Positions 6,979 to 16,050 of a stretch of 64,000 nucleotides of DNA are shown piece after piece. Every line of letters starts with the position of its first letter. Position 1 is the stretch's first letter. The translations under genes were made by a program, and so were the position numbers. This DNA comes from Acidisarcina sp963790505. GTDB lineage: Bacteria > Acidobacteriota > Terriglobia > Terriglobales > Acidobacteriaceae. The stretch covers positions 372,001 through 436,000 of the forward strand of contig CAWBOT010000002.1 in NCBI GenBank assembly GCA_963790505.1, written 5' to 3'. The notes under the pieces were generated by a model. The model did not search any database and was not told the origin of the DNA. It worked only from the letters and a program-made list of their open reading frames with translations.

Positions 6979-9656
6979 TGCGAAAGCTGCGAGCATTATG
7001 GCAGCGACTCCGCGGCGTCTTCGGTCGCGAAAGTCGGGAAGCCGAACTGAACGCTGAACTCGCCAGCCATCTACAGATGCACATCGATGACAATCTCCGC
7101 GCGGGGATGACGCCGCAGGAAGCACGGCGGCGGGCGCTGATTCAACTCGGCGGGATAGAGCAGACGCGACAGGCCTATCGCGAACGCCAGACGCTGCCCT
7201 GGATTGAAGAACTGGGGCAGGACCTGCGCTTCGGCCTGCGGATGCTGCGCAAGAGTCCAGGCTTCACCGTGGTGGCTGTCGGAACACTCGCGCTCGGGAT
7301 CGGCGCGAACACCGCCATCTTCTCGCTGGTCAACGGAGTTCTGCTCAACCCGCTGCCGTTTCCTCACCCGGAAGAGTTGGTTGTGCTGCATGCGAGCAAG
7401 CCCAACTTCGAGTTTGGGTCTGTCTCCTATCCTAACTTCGAGGATTGGCGAAAAAACAACCGAACGTTTTCGTCGCTGGCGGTCTCTCGCGGATACACGT
7501 TCAGTCTTACCGGGACGGGCGTGGCGGAACAGCTTGACGGTCAATTCATGACCTCCGGCTTTTTCGAGACGCTTGGCGTAAAGCCGGTGTTGGGCCGGAC
7601 ATTTACGGAAGCCGAAGAGCGGCCCGGCGCTGGGCCTGTGGTGTTGATTAGCGAAGGCTTGTGGAAACGGAAGTTCGGAGCCTCGCCGGAAGTGCTGGGC
7701 AAAGGGATTTCCCTTGAGGGTCGAGGCTACACCATCATCGGCGTGATTCCGGCGAGCTTCCATTTATCCGTATGGAGCTTGGCCAGCCGCGAGGTTTACG
7801 TCCCGATCGGGCAGTGGAGAAATCCCGGACTGACCGAGCGCGCCGCAGGGCTGGGAATTCGCGGAATCGCACGGCTCAAACCCGGCGTCAGCCTGGAACA
7901 GGCGAACGCCGATATGGCGCAGGTAACGCGGAACCTTGCCATTGCCTTTCCTCATGTGGACAAAGGTGTCGGCGCAAAACTCGTGCCTCTGAAAGAGCAG
8001 ATGGTCGGCGAGGTGCGACCTTTCCTTTTGGTGCTCATGGCTGCGGTCGGGTTTGTGCTGCTGATCGCCTGCGTCAACGTCGGCAGCCTGATGTTGGCGC
8101 GATCCACGAGCCGGATGCGGGAGTTCGCGGTCCGTACCGCGCTGGGTGCGAGCCGAAAACGGATCGTCCGGCAGTTGCTGACGGAATGTCTGGCACTCTC
8201 TATCGGTGCGGGAGGGGTAGGGCTTCTACTTGCCGTGTGGGGTACGCACGCTGGACTTAAGCTTCTTCCCGAGACTTTGCCCCGCGCGGAGGAGATCGGA
8301 TTAGATCTTCCCGTGCTGCTTTTCACAACCGTCGTCTCCCTGTTGGCCGGAACGCTCTTCGGTCTGGCGCCCGCGCTCAAGTCTTCGCAGGCCGATCCGC
8401 AGACCGCTCTTAAGGAGGGTGGTCGCGGCGTCAGCGGGATACGCCACCGCGTCCAAAGCATCTTCGTCGTTATTGAGATGGCATTGGCCCTGGTTCTCCT
8501 GATAGGCGCTGGCCTAATGGTGCGTAGTCTCGCGCGGCTCTGGAGCGTAGATCCCGGTTTCAATCCACACAAGGTTCTCACCTTCGGCTACACACTTCCG
8601 CCATCGATGATCAATGGAAGCCCCGATGCGATTCGCGCCGCCTATCGCAACTTCGACGACCGCCTGGCGGAGACGTCCGGCGTCGAAGCGGTCTCGCAGT
8701 CATGGGGCGGGATGCCGATGGAGGGCGAGGACGATGGCTTGTTCTGGATGGATAGCCAGCCGAAGCCGGCCGACACCAATGGGATGAACGGGACCATTCT
8801 CTACAACGTGGGCCCGGATTACCTGCGAGTGATGGGAATTACCCTGCTGCGCGGCAGGTTTTTTACCGCCCAGGACGACGAAAAGGCGCCGCTTGTGGGT
8901 GTGATCGATGATGTGTTTGCCGCCAAATATTTTCCCGGGCAAAACCCGGTCGGCAGGCACATCACGCTGGCCTATGGCAATCAGAAGCTGGAGATCGTCG
9001 GCGTAGTAGGGCATGTGAAGCAATGGGGACTCGATGCCGACGACACCCAGGCGCTGCGGGTGCAGCTCTACACCGTATGGATGCAATCGCCCGAGGATTT
9101 CACCCGTCTCGCTCCGTCGGGCGTCAATGAGGCGGTTCGATATCGAGGCAATCTGACCGGTGTTTCGGATGCGATTCGCCACACTATCCAACAGATGAGC
9201 GAGGACCAGATCATCTTTGACTTCCACACAATGGAAAGCTCCATCGCCGACTCGCTGGCGCAACAACGATTTGCCATGATCCTGCTCGCCGTCTTCGCCG
9301 CGCTGGCGCTCCTCCTCGCCGGCGTAGGTATCTATGGAGTGATTTCTTACGTTGCTGGGCAGCGCACGCAGGAGATCGGCATCCGTCTCGCGCTGGGCGC
9401 GCAACGCACGGACGTGCTGCGCCTGATGCTTTGGGAGGGGTCGCGCCTGGCGCTTGTTGGTGTCGCGATCGGTATCTCCGCGGCATTCGCAATGACCCGG
9501 CTGATGACCAAAATGCTCTACGGCGTAAGCGCAACGGATCCGCTCACCTTTGTAGCCGTGGCAGGGATTCTCATGCTGGTCGCGATCGCCGCTTGCTACA
9601 TGCCTGCTCGAAGAGCGACCCGAGTCGATCCAATGCAGGCATTGCGGTCGGAGTAG
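6978..9656 (+). CDS. ADOP-type duplicated orphan permease (FtsX/MacB family)
   Basis: Large membrane protein of 892 residues with the full ADOP layout: a prefix domain of about 75 residues (RESREAELNAELASHLQMHIDD..GMTPQEARRRA in part), a first transmembrane helix after FGLRMLRKSPGFT, a periplasmic MacB-like domain, a three-helix FtsX core around residues 345-470, then a second periplasmic domain and a second FtsX core near residues 750-880 (ending in ARRATRVDPMQALRSE). No ATPase gene is adjacent, which is normal for these 'orphan' permeases. Related MacB proteins move substrates or transmit mechanical force using a separate ATPase; the cargo here is unknown. Coupled to padR by overlapping stop and start codons. 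Its stop converges on the VWFA gene with three bases between. Confidence 0.93.
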   Translation: MRKLRALWQRLRGVFGRESREAELNAELASHLQMHIDDNLRAGMTPQEARRRALIQLGGIEQTRQAYRERQTLPWIEELGQDLRFGLRMLRKSPGFTVVAVGTLALGIGANTAIFSLVNGVLLNPLPFPHPEELVVLHASKPNFEFGSVSYPNFEDWRKNNRTFSSLAVSRGYTFSLTGTGVAEQLDGQFMTSGFFETLGVKPVLGRTFTEAEERPGAGPVVLISEGLWKRKFGASPEVLGKGISLEGRGYTIIGVIPASFHLSVWSLASREVYVPIGQWRNPGLTERAAGLGIRGIARLKPGVSLEQANADMAQVTRNLAIAFPHVDKGVGAKLVPLKEQMVGEVRPFLLVLMAAVGFVLLIACVNVGSLMLARSTSRMREFAVRTALGASRKRIVRQLLTECLALSIGAGGVGLLLAVWGTHAGLKLLPETLPRAEEIGLDLPVLLFTTVVSLLAGTLFGLAPALKSSQADPQTALKEGGRGVSGIRHRVQSIFVVIEMALALVLLIGAGLMVRSLARLWSVDPGFNPHKVLTFGYTLPPSMINGSPDAIRAAYRNFDDRLAETSGVEAVSQSWGGMPMEGEDDGLFWMDSQPKPADTNGMNGTILYNVGPDYLRVMGITLLRGRFFTAQDDEKAPLVGVIDDVFAAKYFPGQNPVGRHITLAYGNQKLEIVGVVGHVKQWGLDADDTQALRVQLYTVWMQSPEDFTRLAPSGVNEAVRYRGNLTGVSDAIRHTIQQMSEDQIIFDFHTMESSIADSLAQQRFAMILLAVFAALALLLAGVGIYGVISYVAGQRTQEIGIRLALGAQRTDVLRLMLWEGSRLALVGVAIGISAAFAMTRLMTKMLYGVSATDPLTFVAVAGILMLVAIAACYMPARRATRVDPMQALRSE

Positions 9657-9659
9657 GAC

Positions 9660-10604
9660 TTATCTTCCCGGTTCGCTCCCCGGAACCAACACTGCCGTCG
9701 GCGCGTCAACCTTCACTCCGGCAGCGGCGACTTTGACCTTGAGTGACTGCAATTGCGATTTGCTCTTCGGGCTCGCTAGCAGGCCCAACTCGTACTGATT
9801 CTCCAGCCGGGTATGCAGGTCATCGAGAAACGGCGCAAAGGAGACCGGATTTCCGGTTCCTATCCAGTAAGCGCGGCCGCCGGTGCCCTGTGCTACCTGG
9901 AGCAAATAGCTCTGAGCTCCACCTGTTGCGATTTGCCCGTTATTGAACCGGCCGGCGTCGCGGTAAAAGATCGAGTGAACGATCACTCCCGCCTTCTGGG
10001 CATCCATGATCGCGGCCCGAACGTAAGGGTTGCCCGGGTCAAAGCCGCGGCCGCCGTAAAGGTCGACGCCATCGGTGATCATCAGCACCTCGCGCCGGTC
10101 GTTCGTGACGCCGGAGGGCCAGTTTTTGACCAGGCTCGACAGGCAGAAATAGGGACTGCCGTTGCTCCCTGCCGGACCTGAAGGCAGGCGAAATGCCTGA
10201 GTTGCGAGGTTGCGGTCGGCGGTGATGTTTTGCGCCATGACCGCATTGCCATTTTGCATGTAGGCGATGCCAACCTGTGCCCCTTCGGGCAGGTGCTGGA
10301 TGAAGTCTCTCAGGTCGTTGAACTGGAGGCTCACCCCGCTTCGCGCAGAGTTGTCGATCAGGATTACGAGCTGCAATCCGGCTTGTTCACCGCGCAGCGG
10401 CACCCAATTGCTAATTTTGGAACGTTTACCGTCGACGCTCGCCTGCACCGCTGCTTGCGGGATTGTAGTGACTTCCGTTCCGCTCTTGGGCATGACGGTG
10501 ATGACCGTCTGGGTTTGAACGCCGCCGCTCTGCGCGTGAAGGGGGAAAGTTGTTGCCAGGCAGCCAGCTAGTAAAGTGCTGAAAATCCGAGTTAATTTCG
10601 TCAT
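9660..10604 (-). CDS. VWFA-related acidobacterial secreted protein
   Basis: Secreted protein of 314 residues carrying a von Willebrand A-like domain of the type abundant in Acidobacteria. A signal peptide (MTKLTRIFSTLLAGCLATTFPLHAQS) precedes a short beta region (VSVDGK-like, VWFA family N-part) and the A domain, where LVILIDNSARSG takes the place of the canonical DxSxS metal site and VLMITDGVD the later Asp. The Asp-Asn-Ser start means the MIDAS may be altered (D-N-S-A-R-S still supplies DxSxxS-like ligands). The ATG at 10604 is preferred over the longer reading because AGAGGAAG lies just upstream and the signal peptide begins there. Function unknown; probably protein-protein contact outside the cytosol. 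Confidence 0.85.
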   Translation of the reverse strand: MTKLTRIFSTLLAGCLATTFPLHAQSGGVQTQTVITVMPKSGTEVTTIPQAAVQASVDGKRSKISNWVPLRGEQAGLQLVILIDNSARSGVSLQFNDLRDFIQHLPEGAQVGIAYMQNGNAVMAQNITADRNLATQAFRLPSGPAGSNGSPYFCLSSLVKNWPSGVTNDRREVLMITDGVDLYGGRGFDPGNPYVRAAIMDAQKAGVIVHSIFYRDAGRFNNGQIATGGAQSYLLQVAQGTGGRAYWIGTGNPVSFAPFLDDLHTRLENQYELGLLASPKSKSQLQSLKVKVAAAGVKVDAPTAVLVPGSEPGR

Positions 10605-10716
10605 TCTACTTCCTCTGCCTGTATAGACCCGGCAATCGATTAGACGTCGCGGGGCGGCCTTTAGACCAGATAGGTTCTCCACTGAGCGTTCACCGCAATG
10701 TATCCTTTTTCAAGAG

Positions 10717-11541
10717 ATGAAGAGAATCCTAACCGCCGCGGGGCTGATTCCGCTGGTGTTGCTGTTGGCCTTGAAGGCCCCTTTCTGGCTGATCACGATT
10801 GTCACCGCCGTGGTCGCTGGGCTCGCGGCCTGGGAATATCTGGCGTTGGCGGATGCGAACGGGGGCAACGCCCCGCGAACTGCGGTCCTGGTGAGCATCG
10901 CGATTCTTTTCGCCTGCGCCTTTCGCAACGCCGATCTGATCGGCCCGGTGCTCGTAGCGCTGAGCCTGTTGCTATTCCTGATCTGTGTCTTCCGATCGCC
11001 GCTGGAACGAGTGCTCCACGATACGGCGGCGTCAATCTTTGGCCTGATCTACATCGGTTTCGCGCTATGCACCATTCCTTTGCTCAGCGCGCAGGAGGGC
11101 GGGCCTTCGCTACTGTTGTTGCTGTTATTCGTCGTTTGGTCGGGAGACATTGCGGCGCTCTACATCGGCAAGAGTCTCGGCCGGCGCAAATTGGCGCCGA
11201 CTCTGAGTCCGAATAAGACCTGGGAAGGAACCATCGCGTCGGTGGCGGGAAGCCTCCTGACTACGCTTGCCTTGATCTTTGTCGCCGGGTTGCTCACGCG
11301 GCGAGGCAGCGACCTGCTGGCCTATCCTGGATCGGTGTGGCACTGGCTGCTGCTGGCCCTGGTGCTGAATGTCGCCGCCCAGCTCGGCGATCTTGCGGAG
11401 TCGGCGCTGAAGCGCGGCGCAGGGGTTAAGGATTCAGGCACGCTGTTACCGGGACATGGAGGGATACTCGACCGCATCGACGCTCTGCTGCTGGCCGCTC
11501 CAGTGCTGTGGTACGCTCAGTTGCTAAAGCAGTGGTTTTAG
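10717..11541 (+). CDS. cdsA: Phosphatidate cytidylyltransferase
   Basis: Integral membrane enzyme that turns phosphatidic acid and CTP into CDP-diacylglycerol, the branch point of phospholipid synthesis. At least six hydrophobic segments are spread over 274 residues, and the C-terminal CDS signature is complete (SALKRGAGVKDSGTLLPGHG followed by GILDRID). The middle motif LSPNKTWEGTIA is also present. It starts with ATG 10717 and is followed after 28 bp by dxr and then rseP, the usual order. Upstream uppS is missing from its normal place and lies 8 kb away. Confidence 0.95.
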   Translation: MKRILTAAGLIPLVLLLALKAPFWLITIVTAVVAGLAAWEYLALADANGGNAPRTAVLVSIAILFACAFRNADLIGPVLVALSLLLFLICVFRSPLERVLHDTAASIFGLIYIGFALCTIPLLSAQEGGPSLLLLLLFVVWSGDIAALYIGKSLGRRKLAPTLSPNKTWEGTIASVAGSLLTTLALIFVAGLLTRRGSDLLAYPGSVWHWLLLALVLNVAAQLGDLAESALKRGAGVKDSGTLLPGHGGILDRIDALLLAAPVLWYAQLLKQWF

Positions 11542-11569
11542 TCTTTTCCAGATTAGAGTTCGAGAAGTC

Positions 11570-12775
11570 TTGAAGCAGATCGCCATTCTCGGGTCCACCG
11601 GTTCCATCGGGCAGAGCACTCTCTCTATCATCGCGAGTTATCGTGACCGTTTCACCGTCGCGTCTCTCGCTGCGGGACGCAACGCCGATGCAGCCTTTGA
11701 ACAATGCCGCCACTGGCGACCATCGGTGGCTTCGATGGCGACCGAGGAGTTAGCTGCAGAACTTCGATCAAGGCTGAAAACCGCGGGAATCAGCGGCGTT
11801 GAAGTTGTCTGGGGTTCGGCGGGCACCGTCCGCGTTGCGACCTTCCCGAGAGTTGACTTTGTTGTCTCCGCGATTGTCGGAGTCGCCGGCCTCGAGGCCA
11901 CCTATGCCGCCGTTCATGCCGGTAAGCCAGTAGGCCTGGCAAATAAGGAGGCGATGGTGGCCGCAGGCGAGATCCTGAGCCGTGAAGCGCGGCTACAAAA
12001 TGTGCCACTGCTGCCGATTGATTCAGAACATAATGCCATTCATCAATGTATGCGGGGTGGGAGTCGCGCCGAGGTCCGCCGCATCTGGCTGACCGCTTCG
12101 GGAGGTCCTTTTCGGACCCTATCCCTGGAGAAATTCTCCGAGGTCAGCGTGGAACAGGCGCTCAAGCATCCAACCTGGAACATGGGCCGCCGTATCACGA
12201 TCGATTCGGCTACGATGCTGAATAAGGGGCTGGAGGTCATTGAGGCGTGCCGGCTTTTTGATATCCCGCCCGCTGATGTGAAGGTGACGATCCATCCCCA
12301 GTCCACCGTTCATTCGCTGGTCGAGTTCATCGATGGCAGTATTTTGGCACAGATATCAGTGACCGATATGCGCCTGCCGATACTCTACGCAATGACATAT
12401 CCGGAACGAATCGATGCCCAGCAGGCCAGCGGTTTGACTTTCGACATAGCAAAGTTAGGCCATCTGGACTTTGAAGCTCCTGATTTTGAGCGCTTTCCCT
12501 GCCTGCGGTTGGCCTACGAAGCCGCCCAGCGTGGAGGGGCGCATTGCATCGCCCTCAATGCCGCCGATGAGATCGCGGTCGAGGCCTTTCTCGCAGGAGA
12601 GATTCACTTCACCGACATCCCGCGTACAATAGAGGCAGTGCTTCAGGCGACTCCCGAGTCCCATCCGCAGACCATCCAGGAGGTACTCTTGCTCGATTTG
12701 CAGGCTCGTGAACTGTCGAAGTCATGGCTTGATGGCTCCTCACTCGCCGGCTCAAGCCGAGCCAATGCCGGGTAG
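11570..12775 (+). CDS. dxr: 1-deoxy-D-xylulose 5-phosphate reductoisomerase
   Basis: Second enzyme of the MEP isoprenoid pathway, converting DXP to MEP with NADPH. The N-terminal nucleotide-binding motif (GSTGSIGQST), the metal and substrate residues in NKEAMVAAGE and PIDSEHNAIHQ, the flexible loop LTASGGPFR, and HPTWNMGRRITIDSATMLNKG are all intact. The start is TTG 11570; no ATG lies near the beginning of the conserved domain, so a TTG start is credible. About 400 residues, as expected. It provides precursors that UppS uses, and sits between cdsA and rseP in the standard cluster. Confidence 0.95.
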   Translation: MKQIAILGSTGSIGQSTLSIIASYRDRFTVASLAAGRNADAAFEQCRHWRPSVASMATEELAAELRSRLKTAGISGVEVVWGSAGTVRVATFPRVDFVVSAIVGVAGLEATYAAVHAGKPVGLANKEAMVAAGEILSREARLQNVPLLPIDSEHNAIHQCMRGGSRAEVRRIWLTASGGPFRTLSLEKFSEVSVEQALKHPTWNMGRRITIDSATMLNKGLEVIEACRLFDIPPADVKVTIHPQSTVHSLVEFIDGSILAQISVTDMRLPILYAMTYPERIDAQQASGLTFDIAKLGHLDFEAPDFERFPCLRLAYEAAQRGGAHCIALNAADEIAVEAFLAGEIHFTDIPRTIEAVLQATPESHPQTIQEVLLLDLQARELSKSWLDGSSLAGSSRANAG

Positions 12776-12836
12776 GATCAAGCCCGGATACCATGCACTT
12801 CATTTCGGCGTCCAAGCAATCAAGGTTCCTTCGATA

Positions 12837-14243
12837 ATGCCTTTCGCAATCAATGCAACCCTCGCTACTCTCGTCGTGCTCGGCATCATGGTGCTGGTGC
12901 ATGAGTTCGGCCACTTTATTACGGCCAAGTTCTTCGGCGTCCGCGTCGAAGTCTTCTCCATCGGCTTCGGTAAGCGCCTGATCGGATTCAAGCGCGGGGA
13001 CACCGATTACCGCATCAGCCTGCTGCCGATTGGCGGCTATGTGAAGATGTCCGGCGAGACGGCCGGCGATGGGGTGCCAGTAGCGAAAGACGGCGACGCG
13101 GGGGAATCACTAGCCGGCACGTCTCCAGATCCGGGTGATTTCACCTCTCATCCGCGCTGGCAGCGCATCCTTATCGGCTTATCTGGGCCTTTTTCAAATT
13201 TTGTCCTCGCCTTCCTGCTCATGACCGGGCTGTACATGATGCATAACGAGGTGCCGACCTTCTATTCGAAGCCGGCGGTGGTGGACTACGTGACACCGAA
13301 TTCGGCCGCCGCTCGGGCAGGCATTCAGGCGGGAGACAAGATCGTCCGTTATGACAACGAGCAGAACCCGACCTGGGAACAGGTGGATATTCGTTCTGCT
13401 CTGGACGCCAACTCAACCATTCCGGTCGAAATCGAGCGGACGGGTCAGACGGTCCACGTCAGCCTGGCGATCCAAAACCTTGCGAACAGCGACGAGTTTG
13501 ACTCCAAGTCACTTGGCTTGCTGCCACAAGTTCAGGACCAGTCTCTCCAGGTGCAGGCAGTGGAGCCGGGAATGCCGGCGGCGAAGGCCGGACTCAAGGC
13601 GAACGACGTCATTGCTTTGGTCGATGGCCATCGCTTCACTTATGTCGGATCGATGCTTGCCTACCTGCAACAGACTGCCGGCCACCCGGTGGACCTGACA
13701 ATTCAGCGCGGGAGCGAGACCTTGCATCTGGTCGTGCAGCCGGCCCTTGCCGACGACGGCACAGGGCACGATGGGTATCGCCTCGGATTCCTGCCCAAGC
13801 CACCGCCGTATTCCGTCGAGCAGCTGGCGTTGCCCGAAGCGGCACGTCGCTCGGCGGTCTTTAATCTTCACAACTCCGGCTACATAGTTGAAGTGCTGCA
13901 TAAGCTCTTTACCCGCCGTGCCGCCGTGCAGAACCTGAGCGGCCCGATCGGCATCGCCCGCGAGACAGGCGAGGCAATATCCATGCCCGGATGGCAACCG
14001 ATCATCGGCCTCATGGCGCTCATCAGCCTCAACTTGGGCATCTTCAACCTGTTGCCGATTCCCATCCTCGATGGAGGGATGATTCTCTTGCTACTGGTTG
14101 AGGGCGCGCTGCGCCGCGATTTGAATCAGGAGTTCAAGGAACGGATTTATCAGGTTGCATTCGTCGTGTTAATTCTATTTGCGGCATTCGTTATGTTCAA
14201 TGATGTCACAAAGTTGCCGATCTTTTCGAAACTCAAGCCTTAA
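12837..14243 (+). CDS. rseP: RIP zinc metalloprotease RseP (site-2 protease)
   Basis: Membrane-embedded site-2 protease that cleaves anti-sigma factors or signal peptides within the bilayer. The zinc motif is HEFGH (His22, Glu23, His26) in the first helix; the last helix pair carries the third ligand motif (NLLPIPILDGG). Two PDZ domains lie between, one near residues 125-200 and the second near 210-300, as in gamma-proteobacterial RseP. The long upstream ORF extension is ignored because ATG 12837 directly precedes the first transmembrane helix and follows AAGG. It is last in the cdsA-dxr-rseP run and followed by a hairpin. Confidence 0.94.
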   Translation: MPFAINATLATLVVLGIMVLVHEFGHFITAKFFGVRVEVFSIGFGKRLIGFKRGDTDYRISLLPIGGYVKMSGETAGDGVPVAKDGDAGESLAGTSPDPGDFTSHPRWQRILIGLSGPFSNFVLAFLLMTGLYMMHNEVPTFYSKPAVVDYVTPNSAAARAGIQAGDKIVRYDNEQNPTWEQVDIRSALDANSTIPVEIERTGQTVHVSLAIQNLANSDEFDSKSLGLLPQVQDQSLQVQAVEPGMPAAKAGLKANDVIALVDGHRFTYVGSMLAYLQQTAGHPVDLTIQRGSETLHLVVQPALADDGTGHDGYRLGFLPKPPPYSVEQLALPEAARRSAVFNLHNSGYIVEVLHKLFTRRAAVQNLSGPIGIARETGEAISMPGWQPIIGLMALISLNLGIFNLLPIPILDGGMILLLLVEGALRRDLNQEFKERIYQVAFVVLILFAAFVMFNDVTKLPIFSKLKP

Positions 14244-14252
14244 CGAAGCCTG

Positions 14253-14277
14253 ATCCGGCGGCTTCCTCCCGCCGGAT
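14253..14277 (+). terminator. GC-rich hairpin after rseP
   Basis: ATCCGGCGG and CCGCCGGAT form a perfect nine-base stem with a seven-base loop (CTTCCTC), ten bases after the rseP stop. No run of T follows, so it is either a weak or factor-assisted terminator, or an RNA-stabilising stem. Confidence 0.5.
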
Positions 14278-14314
14278 ACTCCATCCGAAGAACCTACCTC
14301 CGGAGTATCTAGTA

Positions 14315-14791
14315 ATGTCGACTGCTGCCGTGACCCCGCCGTCCCGTACGTCGCTTCGTGTTCGCTATGCTGAAACCGATCGCATGGATGTGGTCTATTA
14401 CGCGAACTTCCTCGTCTGGTTTGAGATCGCCCGCGTGGAACTGCTCCGCCAGCTCGGCTTTGACTACAAGCGTATGGAGACAGAGGACGACATCATGTTG
14501 CCGGTCGTCGACGTTTCCTGCCGCTACAAAGCGCCCGCGCATTACGACGATCTCATCGTGATCGAAACCAGGATCGCAGCGATGCGGACGTCGATGATCA
14601 AGTTCTCTTACGAGATCTATCGTGCGGGGGCGCCGGCGGAAGACGGAAGCCTGACAACCGAAAAGCTGCTCGCGTCTGGGGAGACAACCCACGTCATTGT
14701 GGGTTACGGGATGCAGAAGACGGTGCTCCCGGAGAAGTATGCCAAAGTGATCCGCGCAGCGGCAGGGTCTGCTGTCGAAGACGACGCCTAG
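14315..14791 (+). CDS. YbgC/FadM-type acyl-CoA thioesterase (hotdog fold)
   Basis: Small cytosolic thioesterase of 158 residues. The 4-hydroxybenzoyl-CoA thioesterase signature is clear: RVRYAETDRMDVVYYANFL, with the catalytic Asp in AETD, followed by the long hotdog helix (WFEIARVELLRQLG) and beta strands that end in GETTHVIVG. The ribosome site CCGGAG lies eight bases before ATG 14315. Substrate cannot be told from sequence. It follows the rseP hairpin and probably forms its own unit. Confidence 0.88.
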   Translation: MSTAAVTPPSRTSLRVRYAETDRMDVVYYANFLVWFEIARVELLRQLGFDYKRMETEDDIMLPVVDVSCRYKAPAHYDDLIVIETRIAAMRTSMIKFSYEIYRAGAPAEDGSLTTEKLLASGETTHVIVGYGMQKTVLPEKYAKVIRAAAGSAVEDDA

Positions 14792-14869
14792 ACCGACAAT
14801 TCATCGATTTTCCGGAACTCCCAGCCTGCAGGCTCCGTATTTGCAAGCAGTTTGAGCCGGAGGCGTCTT

Positions 14870-15730
14870 ATGCACCGTTTTGCTACGTTTCTTCTCGTCC
14901 TAACCCTGATTGTGATCGGTACGTCATTTCACACCAGCGCCACCTTTGCCGCCGAGCAAACCGCCAAGTGGACCACTGGCGCTTGCGGCGGCGACGAAGG
15001 CAACACCCATAACCGTTCCTGGTGGGGCGGCGATCAGAAGCGGGTCTGCGAACTCCGCACCGCGACCGTCAAGCTTGGCGGGCAGCATCTGGCGGTCAAG
15101 AGCGAGAACGGCGGCATCGAAGTCAGCGGTGAAGACCGCAGCGACGTGGTCATCGAGGCGCGGGTGTCAGCCTGGGCCAGCTCGGAGGCTGATGCCCGGA
15201 ACATCCTGAAGCAGGTGACGATTGACGCCTCGGGCGACAGCATCCGCGACAACGGCCCTCACTTCCATCTGGGCAGCTCCGGCTACGGGGTGAACTATCG
15301 TCTGCGCGTGCCGCGCAAGCTCGGCGTCGACCTAAAAAGCGAGAACGGCGGGATCGATATTGCCCACCTGGAGGGGAAGATCCGCTTCGACACTACTAAC
15401 GGAGGAGTCGACCTCAACGATTTGGCTGGAGACGTTCACGGCTCGACGGTCAACGGCGGGCTCGACATTGCCCTCACTGGCAGCAGCTGGAGCGGACAAG
15501 GGCTGAATGCGGAAACAACCAACGGCGGCGTTTCGCTCAAGGTGCCCGACCACTACAACGCTCATCTGGAAACGGGCACGGTGAACGGCGGTATTGAGGT
15601 GAACTTCCCGATCACCATTCAGGGCGACATCAAGAACCGGCTGTCCACGAACCTCGGCAGCGGCGGTGCTACGATCCACGCGGAGACAACGAATGGTGGA
15701 GTGGAGATCAATCGCGCCGGGGGCGCTTAG
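14870..15730 (+). CDS. Secreted DUF4097-like beta-helix protein
   Basis: Exported protein of 286 residues. It begins with a signal peptide (hydrophobic residues 5-28), then a Cys-containing region of about 45 residues (ACGGDEGN..KRVCEL), and from residue 75 a run of repeated strands typical of DUF4097: ENGGIEV, ENGGIDI, TTNGGVDL, TVNGGLDI, TTNGGVSL, TVNGGIEV, TTNGGVEI. Seven copies of the (T/E)xNGG(I/V) turn suggest a right-handed beta-helix or adhesin-like stack. GGAGG six bases before ATG 14870 decides the start. Function unknown; such proteins are common and poorly characterised in Acidobacteria. Confidence 0.82.
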   Translation: MHRFATFLLVLTLIVIGTSFHTSATFAAEQTAKWTTGACGGDEGNTHNRSWWGGDQKRVCELRTATVKLGGQHLAVKSENGGIEVSGEDRSDVVIEARVSAWASSEADARNILKQVTIDASGDSIRDNGPHFHLGSSGYGVNYRLRVPRKLGVDLKSENGGIDIAHLEGKIRFDTTNGGVDLNDLAGDVHGSTVNGGLDIALTGSSWSGQGLNAETTNGGVSLKVPDHYNAHLETGTVNGGIEVNFPITIQGDIKNRLSTNLGSGGATIHAETTNGGVEINRAGGA

Positions 15731-16050
15731 TGGCTTGCTTCCTTACCCCTCCCCCCCATTTCTGCGTGGAGTTAATCGTCTTTTCAACGACTTAGGCTGT
15801 ATATACAGCTTTAAATTTGTCTTAACAAGAAACTTACCCGCAAATTAGGGAGAATCAGTAATTTACGGCTCTAGGTCCCCTGCGATCCGATTTTTCGGCT
15901 CAACACGCCTTTCGGTTCGAGCCTCGGAGTCTTTGCCTATCTTATTTCTCTGTGCGGTGATTTGCGCGGGAATTCTCTCCCTTATGCTTCGTTGCTTTCC
16001 CGAATTGGGAATGTGTGCCTTCGCCCGTTACGCCAGGAACACACCGGGCG
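15731..16050. other. Intergenic stretch at the edge of the accessory island
   Basis: About 320 bases without a convincing gene. It is more AT-rich than its surroundings between 15770 and 15870. The only clear structure is the 14-base palindrome GCTGTATATACAGC at 15796-15809. A short open frame ending in PGDDRA just before the PIN gene (from about 15985) could be the remnant of a VapB-type antitoxin, but it has no recognisable domain. Confidence 0.4.
15796..15809. promoter_or_regulatory. 14-bp perfect palindrome
   Basis: GCTGTATATACAGC is fully self-complementary and sits alone in an AT-rich intergenic region between a secreted protein gene and the broken PIN gene. It has the CTGT...ACAG half-sites of a LexA box but only four bases between them instead of eight, so it is recorded only as a possible operator. 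Confidence 0.3.

Noticed and set aside
9660..10682. Longer VWFA reading starting at 10682
   Set aside because: The extra 26 residues are not signal-like, and a strong ribosome site plus signal peptide mark 10604 as the start.
15796..15809. Palindrome as a LexA/SOS box
   Set aside because: Half-sites are four bases apart instead of eight, and no SOS gene follows.
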